Source: an uncultured Treponema sp. (GTDB lineage: Bacteria > Spirochaetota > Spirochaetia > Treponematales > Treponemataceae). From it: 64,000 nt of DNA. Positions 16,605 through 25,291 of the stretch are shown here, piece after piece. The notes under the pieces were generated by a model, which saw only the letters and a list, made by a program, of their open reading frames with translations, made no database searches and was not told the DNA's origin. The stretch is from assembly GCF_934725225.1 (NCBI RefSeq), contig NZ_CAKVAM010000006.1:124001-188000 (forward strand). The letters run 5' to 3'. A program made the translations under genes and the position numbers. Position 1 is the first letter of the stretch; each line of letters begins with the position of its first letter.

Positions 16605-16849
16605 CTAGTTTTCCTTAATTCTTTAATGTAGGCAACAACATCTTCTTCTGTTTGAAAACCTGCTTTTTCAGCTTCGCCCTGCATTTGATTTTGCGCATTC
16701 GCCAAAGCTATTTGTGATGCATTTGCAATATAAACTTTTCCTTTTTTTTCTTCAAAATACACTTTGTCGCCGGTTTTCAATTGAAGCAAATTTCTTATCA
16801 TAAGAGGAATTGTTATCTGACCTTTTGATGTTACTTTTGCAAGTTCCAT
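16601..16849 (-). CDS. AbrB/SpoVT-type antitoxin
   Basis: 82 residues. MELAKVTSKGQITIPLMIRNLLQLKTGDKV is the swapped-hairpin AbrB DNA-binding fold at residues 1-45; the C-terminal half (AEKAGFQTEEDVVAYIKELR) would wrap the toxin. It lies first in the operon with the PIN toxin and likely represses it. A GGAG ribosome site lies before the ATG. Confidence 0.88.
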   Translation of the reverse strand: MELAKVTSKGQITIPLMIRNLLQLKTGDKVYFEEKKGKVYIANASQIALANAQNQMQGEAEKAGFQTEEDVVAYIKELRKTR

Positions 16850-16992
16850 AGAAAATCTCCTTACTTTCCTTACTTCAATATAAATGAAGCAACTCTTGCT
16901 GTCAAATTCTAAACAAAAAAAACTGCCCTTTAAGCTAAATGAATTCAGCCTAAAGAGCAGCCTTTGAATAGCTAGCTAAAAACCAGCGACAG

Positions 16993-17016
16993 ATTCCCGT
17001 GTCATAGCACAGGAAT
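16993..17016. repeat. Dispersed intergenic hairpin, copy 3
   Basis: ATTCCCGTG and CACAGGAAT form a nine-base stem with one mismatch, flanked by AG and GACAGTT as in the other copies. It lies ten bases after the gdhA stop codon (minus strand) and may serve as its transcript end. Confidence 0.65.
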
Positions 17017-17026
17017 GACAGTTAAA

Positions 17027-18382
17027 TTAAACCAATCCCTGGGCAACCATTGCGTTTGCAACTTTTACAAATCCTGCAATGTTAGCGCCTGCAACATAGT
17101 CGCCTTCTGTAGCGTATTTTTTTGCAGTTTCATAAGCGTTGTCGTGGATGTTTGTCATAATCTGCTTAAGCTTAGAGTCAACTTCTTCAAATGTCCAAGA
17201 AAGACGCTCTGAGTTCTGGCTCATTTCAAGTCCGGATACCGCAACACCGCCGGCGTTTGCAGCTTTTCCAGGAGCGAACATAACTTTGTTTTCCTGGAAA
17301 TACTTTATGGCTTCCGCACGTGTAGGCATATTTGCGCCTTCTGCAACGAGCATACATCCGTTTGCAACAAGTTTCTTTGCATCTTCAAGATAAATTTCAT
17401 CCTGAGTTGCGCAAGGCAAGGCAAGGTCAGCTTTTACGCCCCAAGGCTTTTCACCTTTGAAGAATTTTGCGTTAGGAAATTTCTTTACATAAGCGTCAAC
17501 TTTTTCTTTGCGTGCGCGGAATTCTTTTACATAGGCAAGTTTTTCAGCAGTGATTCCGTCTTCATCAAGAATATAGCCAGTTGAATCAGACAAAGTGATT
17601 GGCTTTCCGCCGAGCTGAAGAAGCTTTTCAGCAGCGTACTGGGCAACGTTTCCGTCTCCAGAAATAATAGCTGTCTTTCCTTTGAAGTCCTGGCCTTTTT
17701 TTGCAAGCATGCATTCAACAAAGTAAATAAGTCCGTAGCCTGTAGCTTCTGTGCGGGCAAGAGAACCGCCGAATGAAAGTCCTTTTCCTGTAAGAACTCC
17801 AGTGTACTGGTTTGTAATTCTCTTGTACTGGCCGAACATATAGGCAACTTCTTTTCCGCCTACACCTTTGTCTCCAGCAGGAACGTCTGTGTCTGCGCCA
17901 ATATGACGATAAAGCTCTGTGATAAATGACTGGCAGAATCTCATAATTTCAGCGTCTGATTTTCCGTGGCCGTCAAAATCTGAACCGCCTTTTCCGCCGC
18001 CCATTGGAAGAGTTGTAAGGGAATTCTTAAGAACCTGCTCAAATCCGAGGAATTTCAAAACATCAAGTCCTACTTCCGGAGAAAAACGCAAACCTCCTTT
18101 ATAAGGTCCGATTGCGCTGTTAAACTGAACACGGAATCCGCGGTTTACATGAGGCTTTCCTGCATCGTCAGTCCAAGGAACACGGAACATTACAATTCTT
18201 TCTGGCTCTACGAAACGCTCAAGAACAGCATACTGCTCCAGCTCAGGCATTTTGTCTACCGCAGGAGAAATTGCTTCAAGAACAAGTCCAGCAGCCTGAA
18301 GAAAATGACCCTGATCTGCATAGCGAACAGAAATGTCATCCCAAACACGTTTACAATAAGCATTTTTAATACTGTATTCCAT
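17027..18382 (-). CDS. gdhA: NADP-type glutamate dehydrogenase
   Basis: 451 residues, matching the hexameric small-subunit enzymes (about 450). It catalyses reductive amination of 2-oxoglutarate with ammonia in the cytoplasm. Marks: RVQFNSAIGPYKGGLRF near residue 81, LPMGGGKGGSDFDG near 123 (catalytic Lys region), PAGDKGVGGKEVAYM near 167 and ISGDGNVAQYAAEKL near 239 (nucleotide-binding turn). Ammonia assimilation by GDH fits an organism in an ammonia-rich gut. The upstream leader contains an AAATCAAGA-type hairpin at about 18400-18437. Transcribed alone. Confidence 0.95.
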   Translation of the reverse strand: MEYSIKNAYCKRVWDDISVRYADQGHFLQAAGLVLEAISPAVDKMPELEQYAVLERFVEPERIVMFRVPWTDDAGKPHVNRGFRVQFNSAIGPYKGGLRFSPEVGLDVLKFLGFEQVLKNSLTTLPMGGGKGGSDFDGHGKSDAEIMRFCQSFITELYRHIGADTDVPAGDKGVGGKEVAYMFGQYKRITNQYTGVLTGKGLSFGGSLARTEATGYGLIYFVECMLAKKGQDFKGKTAIISGDGNVAQYAAEKLLQLGGKPITLSDSTGYILDEDGITAEKLAYVKEFRARKEKVDAYVKKFPNAKFFKGEKPWGVKADLALPCATQDEIYLEDAKKLVANGCMLVAEGANMPTRAEAIKYFQENKVMFAPGKAANAGGVAVSGLEMSQNSERLSWTFEEVDSKLKQIMTNIHDNAYETAKKYATEGDYVAGANIAGFVKVANAMVAQGLV

Positions 18383-18495
18383 ATAAACAACCCCTGTTTC
18401 TTGATTTTTTAATTTGTAACCCCAGAAATCAAGAAAAAACTTAAATAATATTAAACTATATTAAATGTTTTGAAAAGTAAAAATTCAAAAATTTG

Positions 18496-18524
18496 TTGCA
18501 ACATTTTACAAGCCGATATATAAT
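18496..18524 (+). promoter_or_regulatory. Promoter for the gene at 18558
   Basis: TTGCAA (18496-18501), 17-base spacer, TATAAT (18519-18524). The downstream gene starts at a TTG preceded by GAGG at 18546-18549. Confidence 0.6.
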
Positions 18525-18557
18525 AAATACTGAAATTTCTTTAACGAGGCTTCAGAA

Positions 18558-19049
18558 TTGACAACAGAAAGCTGCCTTGAAAACGTTTTGCTTTCATATA
18601 AAAAATACTACGATGTTTCAAAAAATCCAGGCGGAACTTTTTGCGCGACTGCGGAATTCCATTCGCACGAGGAACAGTATTTTTTAACAAAGTCGGCAAG
18701 AATTGCAGAGGTGGATTCAAATGAATATGTCTACTTTGCGCTTGAAGAAAAACTTTCATTGCAAAAACTCAAGGAACTTTCAATTTCGGCCTGGGCAGAC
18801 GGGCTTTCAAAAGTAAAGCCTTTTTGCGGTCACAAAAATTCAGACATAAGCCTGATTGTCATTGCCGGTTCAGTTGAAAAAGACGCAGCCAAGGAAGCAA
18901 AAAAAATCAAGTTGCACAAGTCGTACAAGCTTTCATTTTTTGGCTGGAGCAGCTTCAGTCTGATTGTTTACGATCTTTCAGAAAGAAAAACTTGGTTCAA
19001 CTGGCACGGAAGAAATTTGCGCAGTATTTTTTCTAAAATGCCGCTGTAA
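18558..19049 (+). CDS. Uncharacterised cytoplasmic protein
   Basis: 163 residues, no signal peptide or membrane segment, family not recognised. The start is a TTG with GAGG eight bases upstream and a good promoter just before it; no ATG occurs near. The sequence has a mixed alpha/beta look with a conserved-looking FNWHGRNLR ending and several aromatic residues in YDLSERKTWFNW. It stands between gdhA (divergent) and cstA on the same strand, 67 bases upstream of the latter. Confidence 0.6.
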   Translation: MTTESCLENVLLSYKKYYDVSKNPGGTFCATAEFHSHEEQYFLTKSARIAEVDSNEYVYFALEEKLSLQKLKELSISAWADGLSKVKPFCGHKNSDISLIVIAGSVEKDAAKEAKKIKLHKSYKLSFFGWSSFSLIVYDLSERKTWFNWHGRNLRSIFSKMPL

Positions 19050-19116
19050 CTTTTAAGCAAATTTTGAGTGGGCTTCAAAACTCATTCACATTTATATTTT
19101 TTTGGAGGCACAAGAG

Positions 19117-20832
19117 ATGGCTGCTTTACTGATTATTTTAGCGGCGCTTGTTCTGCTTTTCTGCGGATACGTTTTTTACGGTTCGTGGCTTGCAAAACAA
19201 TGGGGAATTGATCCGGCGAAAAAAACACCGGCGCAGGAAACACCAGACGGAGTTGACTACGTGGCGGCAAAACCGGCAGTTCTTATGGGACACCACTACT
19301 CTTCTATCGCAGGAGCAGGACCAATCAACGGACCAATACAGGCGGCGGTTTTCGGATGGGTTCCAGTATTTTTGTGGTGCATAATCGGAGGAATTTTCTT
19401 CGGCGGAGTTCAGGACTTTGGCTCACTGTTTGCTTCAATAAGGCACAAGGGAAAATCCGTAGGCGAAATCATCAACGACACAATGGGAGCAAAGGCAAAA
19501 AAACTCTTTATCATTTTTGCGCTTCTTGTTCTGATTCTTGTAATCGCCTCGTTTGTAAACGTTGTTGCGGGAACATTCTTTACCGTGGCAGGAAGTCCTG
19601 TAATGTTCGGGCTTGTTTCAAATCCGACAAACAACCAGACAACAGCAATGATTTCAGTTTTATTCATTGTGCTTGCCATTATCTACGGAATCATTACAAA
19701 CAAATGCGGACTTAAAACGCTTCCGGCTACAATTCTTGGAATAATCGGAATTGTGATTGTTACAATAATCGGGCTTAACGTAGGATTCGCAATGAGCCGC
19801 AACGCTTGGATTGTTTTTGTCGGAGTTTACATAGCAGTGGCTTCTCTTGTTCCAGTGTGGATTATGCTTCAGCCGCGCGACTATCTTTCAAGCTTCCTGC
19901 TTTACGCCATGATGCTTGTTGCCCTTGCAGGAATTTTCTTCAACGCGTTCAAAGGAAACTCTGCAATCGCATTTTCAATTCCGGCATTCACGGGTTGGAA
20001 AACACAAGCAGGATTCCTTTTCCCGACGCTTTTTATAACAGTAGCTTGCGGAGCCTGCTCTGGATTCCACTCGCTGATTGCAACAGGAACAACTTCAAAA
20101 CAGCTTGACAACGAAAAAAACGCAAAGCCAATCGGATACGGCTCAATGCTTATTGAATCCGCGCTTGGAATAATCGCACTTATTTCTGTAGGCGTTATCT
20201 GGAGCCAGTGGAAGCAAGGAAAATTCGGCTCTCCTTCTGCGGCATTCGGTGCTGGAATCGCGACGCTTTTCGGTGAAGAAGGAAGCGGAATTTACAACAC
20301 AATAAACGCGCTTCTTACACTTGCAGTTTCTGTATTCGCCCTTACTTCGCTTGACACAGGAACAAGATTAAGCCGGTTTATGTTCAGCGAGCTTTTCCTT
20401 AAAGACGGAGAATTTTCTTGGAAGGACGCAAAGGGAATCCGCAAGGTTCTTGCCAATCCGTTCTTTGGAACAATTTCAATGGTTGTAATCGGAAGCGTTC
20501 TGGGCGGACTTAAGCTCAGCCAGATTTGGGGACTTTTTGGCGCGGCAAACCAGCTTTTGGCAGGACTTGCTCTCATGGCGGTTGCGGCTTGGCTCGGTCA
20601 AGCAGGAAAAAACAACAAAATGTTCTTTATTCCTATGGCATTTATGCTTGCGGCGACTTTGACAAGCCTTGTTCTTACTGTATACAAAAAGATTGCGGCA
20701 ATGGTTCAAGGCGCGCAGGGTGCTCTTGCCTGGGGAAACTGGTTCCAGCTTATATTCGCGGCGGCAATGGCGGTTCTTGCAGTAATTCTTGTTATTGAAG
20801 GAATCCAGACATTTAAAAAACAGAAAAAATAG
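19117..20832 (+). CDS. cstA: Carbon starvation protein CstA-family transporter
   Basis: 571 residues with about 16 hydrophobic segments. The family hallmark is near the start: VLMGHHYSSIAGAGPINGPIQAA (residues 60-82), and FHSLIATGTTSKQL near residue 320 is also typical. CstA and BtsT carry pyruvate or peptides across the inner membrane; this shorter version is common in anaerobes and its substrate is uncertain. The ATG at 19117 has GGAGG eight bases upstream, so the in-frame TTG at 19102 was rejected. A strong terminator follows. Confidence 0.9.
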   Translation: MAALLIILAALVLLFCGYVFYGSWLAKQWGIDPAKKTPAQETPDGVDYVAAKPAVLMGHHYSSIAGAGPINGPIQAAVFGWVPVFLWCIIGGIFFGGVQDFGSLFASIRHKGKSVGEIINDTMGAKAKKLFIIFALLVLILVIASFVNVVAGTFFTVAGSPVMFGLVSNPTNNQTTAMISVLFIVLAIIYGIITNKCGLKTLPATILGIIGIVIVTIIGLNVGFAMSRNAWIVFVGVYIAVASLVPVWIMLQPRDYLSSFLLYAMMLVALAGIFFNAFKGNSAIAFSIPAFTGWKTQAGFLFPTLFITVACGACSGFHSLIATGTTSKQLDNEKNAKPIGYGSMLIESALGIIALISVGVIWSQWKQGKFGSPSAAFGAGIATLFGEEGSGIYNTINALLTLAVSVFALTSLDTGTRLSRFMFSELFLKDGEFSWKDAKGIRKVLANPFFGTISMVVIGSVLGGLKLSQIWGLFGAANQLLAGLALMAVAAWLGQAGKNNKMFFIPMAFMLAATLTSLVLTVYKKIAAMVQGAQGALAWGNWFQLIFAAAMAVLAVILVIEGIQTFKKQKK

Positions 20833-20855
20833 CTTGGAGCACAAAAGCATGAAAA

Positions 20856-20884
20856 AAGGCTGCCAAAACAGGCAGCCTTTTTTG
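20856..20884 (+). terminator. Rho-independent terminator after cstA
   Basis: AAGGCTGCC (20856-20864) pairs with GGCAGCCTT (20871-20879), loop AAAACA, then a T run. It is flanked by an A run and so may also act for the convergent gene ending at 20947. Confidence 0.9.
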
Positions 20885-20946
20885 TTGTGTGATTTATTAA
20901 GTTTTATTTCAAATTAAAAAACAACTACTTAACCAGCAGTCAAATA

Positions 20947-22092
20947 TTACCAAGCAATACGAACGCTGACCGCTGCAGAAGGAATCTTTGAGGCGATGTC
21001 GTAGCTTCCGCTTACAGTAAGGTTCAGGAACAGAAGGTCAAGCCCGATTCCTCCAAAAACCTGCGGATAAACAGAGAACCCTGAAGAACTTCCGCTGAAT
21101 GAGCTAGGAAGAATTCCCCAAGTGAGTGCGTCAAGAACACCATCGTAGTAAGTATCACTTTCTTCTGCAATAATGCTTGCCCAGTCAGCATTTACCTTCC
21201 AGTCAACAGAAGTCTTTGAGAACAAGGCGCGTCCTCCAATGAACGGAACAAAGCAAAGCACCTTGATAGAAGCCTGTGTGTTTAACATGAATGTTGTAGA
21301 CTTAAAGTCGAGGCTGGCTTTTGCGCTGTCATCGTCTACATCAACACCGCCTTTTGTATAATAGAATCCGGCTCCAACAGACCATTTTGGACGCATAAAT
21401 CCGCCCTCAAAAATCGCATAACGGATGTCGGCTCCAACCGTAAAGAAGTCAATTGCAACAGGATCAATAGATTCGTCAATTGCGCCCATTTTTGAAGTGT
21501 CGATTGACATTGCAGTAACGCCAATATCAAACGGAAGAATTATTCCGCCAAGACGCGCGTCAACAGTAATTGTCGGGAAAACAAGCGTGTCGTTTATATC
21601 TTTTACATCCTCAACACCGAGCGCAAGTGCAGCATCTTTAAGAGAAGAAACGTCAAGGGCTGAAACTCCAGCATTAACACCAGCGCCAAAGTGGAATCCC
21701 GGGAAAATCTTTCCAATCCAGGCTTCCGCATAAACATTCTGCTGAGTCTGCGAGTTCGGAACAACATCTACAAGATCATCGCAAAAGTCGTTAAGTCCAT
21801 TTTCCGCAACAGTAAACGGAGAATCTGTTGGAATGTAATCTTTGATGTTTACATAAGCTTCATTTACCTTGTCAGCGGCATTAGTTATCTGGCTTTTTTT
21901 AACACCATTTTCAAGCAACGCATTGTTGATTTCATCAACTCTTCCAGAAACCATATTATAAACATCATCTGGAATATTAATTGTAACTTCGCCGTCAACA
22001 CCTTTTACAGTAAGAGGCTTTGCAAAAAGTCCTGAAGCCGCAAAAGCGCAAGCCATTGCCAATGCAGCAAACTGCTTTATTTTCTTTACCAT
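20947..22092 (-). CDS. Predicted outer-membrane beta-barrel protein
   Basis: 381 residues. Signal peptide MVKKIKQFAALAMACAFAASGLFAK with an AXA-type cleavage site. After a helical region (about 30-120) come alternating beta-strand segments, and the chain ends SVRIAW, an aromatic C-terminal residue as used for barrel insertion. Treponemes have families of such proteins; no specific one is recognised. The ATG at 22092 has AAGGAGA seven bases upstream, so the longer in-frame start was rejected. Likely surface or outer-membrane porin-like. Confidence 0.65.
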   Translation of the reverse strand: MVKKIKQFAALAMACAFAASGLFAKPLTVKGVDGEVTINIPDDVYNMVSGRVDEINNALLENGVKKSQITNAADKVNEAYVNIKDYIPTDSPFTVAENGLNDFCDDLVDVVPNSQTQQNVYAEAWIGKIFPGFHFGAGVNAGVSALDVSSLKDAALALGVEDVKDINDTLVFPTITVDARLGGIILPFDIGVTAMSIDTSKMGAIDESIDPVAIDFFTVGADIRYAIFEGGFMRPKWSVGAGFYYTKGGVDVDDDSAKASLDFKSTTFMLNTQASIKVLCFVPFIGGRALFSKTSVDWKVNADWASIIAEESDTYYDGVLDALTWGILPSSFSGSSSGFSVYPQVFGGIGLDLLFLNLTVSGSYDIASKIPSAAVSVRIAW

Positions 22093-22160
22093 AGTGGTTC
22101 TCCTTAGATTCAGCAAAAAAAGAATCTTCTTCATTTATAGCATATTATTCTATGCAAGTC

Positions 22161-22207
22161 AAAAAAAACAAGCTGCCTTACAAGACTTTACAGTTCCTGC
22201 AGGCAGC
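22161..22207 (-). terminator. Terminator of the phosphofructokinase gene
   Basis: On the minus strand AGGCAGC...GCTGCCT (22201-22207 with 22172-22178... one unpaired internal region of 22 bases) is followed by a run of eight T (A run at 22161-22168 on the plus strand), just past the stop codon at 22231. Confidence 0.6.
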
Positions 22208-22230
22208 CCGTTTATTCAGCAAAATCTAAT

Positions 22231-23655
22231 TTAGCTGTTTTTCATTCCGTTGACTTTTTCAAGGCGGGCAAGCGCTTTTGCTTCTGCCTCGTCAGCGTCC
22301 TTCTTGAGTTTTTCAACAACAGTGTTGATATTATTAACCATATATACAGGCTGCAAAGTCGCATCCAGACAGTCGCGCCACAATGAGCTTTCCGGGTCAA
22401 CAATGTTTCTCTTCAAAGTTGCCATTGAAATCGGAATGTGAACATATTTGTCATGTACAAGGCCGATAACAATCTTTGTTTTTCCTGCCATTGCCGCATG
22501 AACCGCGTTGTTTCCAAGACGCTCGCAGTAAATAGAATCATTTGCAGTTGTAACAGCCGCGCGAACTTCGTATCCAGGATCAATGTATTTTAGGTTGATA
22601 TGGATTTTCTTTGAAGCGAAATATTCAGTGATTCTGTCGCGAAGATAAACGCCAATGTCAGCAAGTTTTTTGTTTCCAGAAGCGTCAGTCTGATTTGTAG
22701 AAGTCAAAAGCTCCTGTCCAGCACCTTCTGCAACAACAATTACAGCGTGATGGCGTTCGTTCAAGCGGGCTTCAAGATGAGCAAGCAAGCCGTTAGGTCC
22801 GTCCAAGTCAAAAGGAACTTCCGGAATAAGACAGAAGTTGGCTTCGTGGCTTGCAAGGGCAGTCGCAGTCGCAATAAATCCAGACTCGCGTCCCATAAGC
22901 TTTACAAGACCGATTCCGTTAATCTGAGAATGCGCTTCCATGTGGATTGAATTTACAGCCTGAGTTGCTTTCTGAACAGCAGTTTCAAATCCGAACGAGC
23001 GGTCAATAAACTGAAGGTCATTGTCAACAGTCTTTGGAATTCCCACAACTGAAATTTTAAGTCCGCGGCGGTCGATTTCGTTTGCAATATCAAGCGCGCC
23101 TCTCTGAGTTCCGTCACCACCGATGATAAACATCATGTTGATTCCCATGCGCTCAATAGAATCCACAATGTCAGAAGTTCTGTCTCCGCCTCCGCGTGAA
23201 GTTCCAAGGAAAGTTCCGCCGATTTTATGGATTGCATCAACGTTGTCCGGGTTAAGGTCGATTGTGTCATATCCCTGCTCTGCAAAGAATCCCTTGTAGC
23301 CAAACTGAATTCCCTTGATTCTGCGCACACCGTAGCGATTCCAAAGACAGCGTACAACAGCGCGGATTACATCGTTAAGACCAGGGCAAAGACCACCGCA
23401 AGTGCAGATTCCCGCTGTAACATGAGCCGGATTGAAGTAAATGTATTCACGAGGACCTGCTTTTTCCATGAACTTGGCTTTGTCATCGCAATCCTCTTCA
23501 ACACCTTTATAAACATTCACCTGACGGCGAACATAAGAATTGTCTGTAACATAAGCGGCGCGGAAATTTCCGTGTTCCAAAGAAAGTTCAATAGGAGACT
23601 TTACCTTGCATTCTCCCAAGTTTTCCACTGAAAAATCATATTTCATTGTTGCCAT
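22231..23655 (-). CDS. 6-phosphofructokinase, long plant/protist type
   Basis: 474 residues. GICTCGGLCPGLNDVIR, IIGGDGTQRGA, GIPKTVDNDLQ and LMGRESGFIA are family marks. GGDGT keeps Gly at the position where pyrophosphate-dependent enzymes have Asp, while PKTVDND has the Lys that bacterial ATP enzymes lack. This pairing is known in plant, trypanosome and Entamoeba enzymes and spirochaete relatives, which use ATP. So ATP use is expected but not certain. It makes fructose 1,6-bisphosphate in glycolysis. The start at 23655 has GAGG seven bases upstream. Confidence 0.85.
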   Translation of the reverse strand: MATMKYDFSVENLGECKVKSPIELSLEHGNFRAAYVTDNSYVRRQVNVYKGVEEDCDDKAKFMEKAGPREYIYFNPAHVTAGICTCGGLCPGLNDVIRAVVRCLWNRYGVRRIKGIQFGYKGFFAEQGYDTIDLNPDNVDAIHKIGGTFLGTSRGGGDRTSDIVDSIERMGINMMFIIGGDGTQRGALDIANEIDRRGLKISVVGIPKTVDNDLQFIDRSFGFETAVQKATQAVNSIHMEAHSQINGIGLVKLMGRESGFIATATALASHEANFCLIPEVPFDLDGPNGLLAHLEARLNERHHAVIVVAEGAGQELLTSTNQTDASGNKKLADIGVYLRDRITEYFASKKIHINLKYIDPGYEVRAAVTTANDSIYCERLGNNAVHAAMAGKTKIVIGLVHDKYVHIPISMATLKRNIVDPESSLWRDCLDATLQPVYMVNNINTVVEKLKKDADEAEAKALARLEKVNGMKNS

Positions 23656-23796
23656 AGCAAACCTCGTACCGTGAAATAAAAAAGCGTAAAAACACGCTCT
23701 TATAAAGATACTTTCAAATAGTAAAAAATTCAATATCGGAATAAAAGAAATTGCTAAACTTGACCAAAAAGCGTTTTTTGCGTAGTTTTCTATATT

Positions 23797-24378
23797 ATGA
23801 GAAAAACTTTTTACACTTTGGCGGCAGTTTTTTTGTGCCTTTTTGCATTTTCAAGCTGCGGATACAACGGACTCATCGACAAACGTGAAGCAGTTGAGCA
23901 GCAGTGGGCAAACGTAGAAAATCAATATCAGAAACGCTCTGATTTAGTTCCGAATCTTGTGGCGACTGTAAAAGGCTACGCTTCGCATGAAGAAAGCGTT
24001 TTCACACAGATTGCTGAATCGCGGTCAAAACTCGGTGGAACTGTAAACGTTGACATAACCGACGATCCTGAAAAATTCGCGCAGTTTCAGGCTGAGCAAA
24101 ACACTTTTTCTGCAAGCATCGGACGGCTTCTTGCTCTGACGGAAAGCTACCCGGAACTGAAGGCAAACGAAAATTTCCTTGACTTGCAAAGCCAGCTTGA
24201 AGGAATTGAAAACAGAATTTCCACGGAACGCAAAAGATACAACGATGCAGTAAGCGAATACAACAAGGCAATTCAAAAATTTCCAGGAGTTCTAACAGCG
24301 AAAATGTTCGGCTTTACAAAAAAAGCTTATTTCCGCTCAGAAGAAAAAGCCGCAAAAGCCCCGGAAGTTTCGTTTTAA
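23797..24378 (+). CDS. lemA: LemA family lipoprotein
   Basis: 193 residues. Signal peptide ending FAFSSC (lipid Cys at about 21), then the LemA core: VEQQWANVENQYQKRSDLVPNLV and, near the end, YNDAVSEYNKAIQKFPGVLTAKMFGF. LemA proteins are membrane-tethered, four-helix-bundle proteins of unknown biochemical role. A TPM-domain gene follows after 15 bases, a widespread LemA/TPM pairing. The upstream TTGACC (23760-23765) and TAGTTT (23783-23788) may be a promoter placed only 8 bases before the ATG. Confidence 0.9.
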   Translation: MRKTFYTLAAVFLCLFAFSSCGYNGLIDKREAVEQQWANVENQYQKRSDLVPNLVATVKGYASHEESVFTQIAESRSKLGGTVNVDITDDPEKFAQFQAEQNTFSASIGRLLALTESYPELKANENFLDLQSQLEGIENRISTERKRYNDAVSEYNKAIQKFPGVLTAKMFGFTKKAYFRSEEKAAKAPEVSF

Positions 24379-24393
24379 TTCGGAAGCTAAAAA

Positions 24394-25191
24394 ATGAGCG
24401 CATCTTTTTTCGGCGGAAGCAAGCAGAACAAAACTTTCATCTGGATTCTAGCTCTTACATTTTTCATTGTAGCTTTTCTGTCGTTTTCAGCAAAAAGCAA
24501 AGACGAACAGAACAGCGCAACTTTTAACAATGAAGCTAGCGGAATATACAAGCCGGTTTTAGACAATGCGGGAATTCTTTCCAAGGCGGAACTAAGGCAA
24601 CTTGAATCTTTCATCACAAATTTGGACGAGCGCACAGGAATTCAGATTGCGGTTATTATTGTAAAAAACTTGGACGGCGAAGACATCGAGTCATTCAGCA
24701 TGAAGCACGCGGAACAATACAAGCTCGGTCAAAAAGGAACTGACAACGGAGTTCTGCTAACAGTCGCCATGAAAGAGCGCGAAGTAAGAATTGAAACTGG
24801 CTACGGTGCGGAAGGAATTCTTACAGATGCAGTTTGCGCGCGCATAATCCGCAATAAAATTGCGCCGCTGTTCAAGCAGGAAAAATATTTTGAAGGAATT
24901 GAAAGCGGAATCAAAGCCATTGCTTCAGTTTTAACAAGCGATGAAACAATGACAGAAAATCAGTCCCAAGCTGAAAATTCTGCGGAAGAAGACGAAGAGG
25001 AAAGTCCTTTTTCTGTTCTTGCGTTTGTTTTTTTTGTAGTGCTTATTTTTGTAATATTCGGGCGCGGAAAAAATCTCTGGCTTTTGCCTTTTATTTTTGG
25101 CGGCGGAAGTTCAGGCAGAAGAAATTCAGACAACTTTAGAAAAGGCGGCGGCGGAAGTTTTGGTGGAGGCGGCGCAAGCGGACGCTGGTAA
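24394..25191 (+). CDS. TPM-domain membrane protein (YgcG type)
   Basis: 265 residues. One membrane helix near the start (about 13-31), a TPM domain (about 50-190; VLDNAGILSKAELRQLESFI and RIETGYGAEGILTDA are typical), a second hydrophobic helix (about 206-222) and a Gly/Ser tail ending GGGGSFGGGGASGRW. TPM domains are probable phosphatase-like folds in the periplasm; partners are usually LemA proteins, as here. The function is not established. Confidence 0.85.
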   Translation: MSASFFGGSKQNKTFIWILALTFFIVAFLSFSAKSKDEQNSATFNNEASGIYKPVLDNAGILSKAELRQLESFITNLDERTGIQIAVIIVKNLDGEDIESFSMKHAEQYKLGQKGTDNGVLLTVAMKEREVRIETGYGAEGILTDAVCARIIRNKIAPLFKQEKYFEGIESGIKAIASVLTSDETMTENQSQAENSAEEDEEESPFSVLAFVFFVVLIFVIFGRGKNLWLLPFIFGGGSSGRRNSDNFRKGGGGSFGGGGASGRW

Positions 25192-25220
25192 AATAAATTT
25201 GATTTTTAATTACAACTGTC

Positions 25221-25243
25221 ATTCCCTTGCTTGACAAGGGAAT
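25221..25243. repeat. Dispersed intergenic hairpin, copy 4
   Basis: ATTCCCTTG and CAAGGGAAT with loop CTTGA; inverse orientation of the copy at 10266. It lies between the convergent TPM and cheB genes. An imperfect fifth relative follows at 25261-25290 (ATTTTCGG, GTCAAG, TCCGAAGAT). Confidence 0.75.
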
Positions 25244-25291
25244 CTTTTATAGAGTTAAACAGATTTTCGGGTCAAGTCCGAAGATAACAGA

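Noticed and set aside
16200..16849. PIN/AbrB pair as part of a larger defence island
   Set aside because: Its neighbours are metabolic housekeeping genes; an ordinary type II toxin-antitoxin pair explains it.
17315..17335. Third ACACGTGT-like operator (GCACGTGTAG) within gdhA
   Set aside because: It lies inside coding sequence, lacks the TYGATT flank and is likely a chance match.
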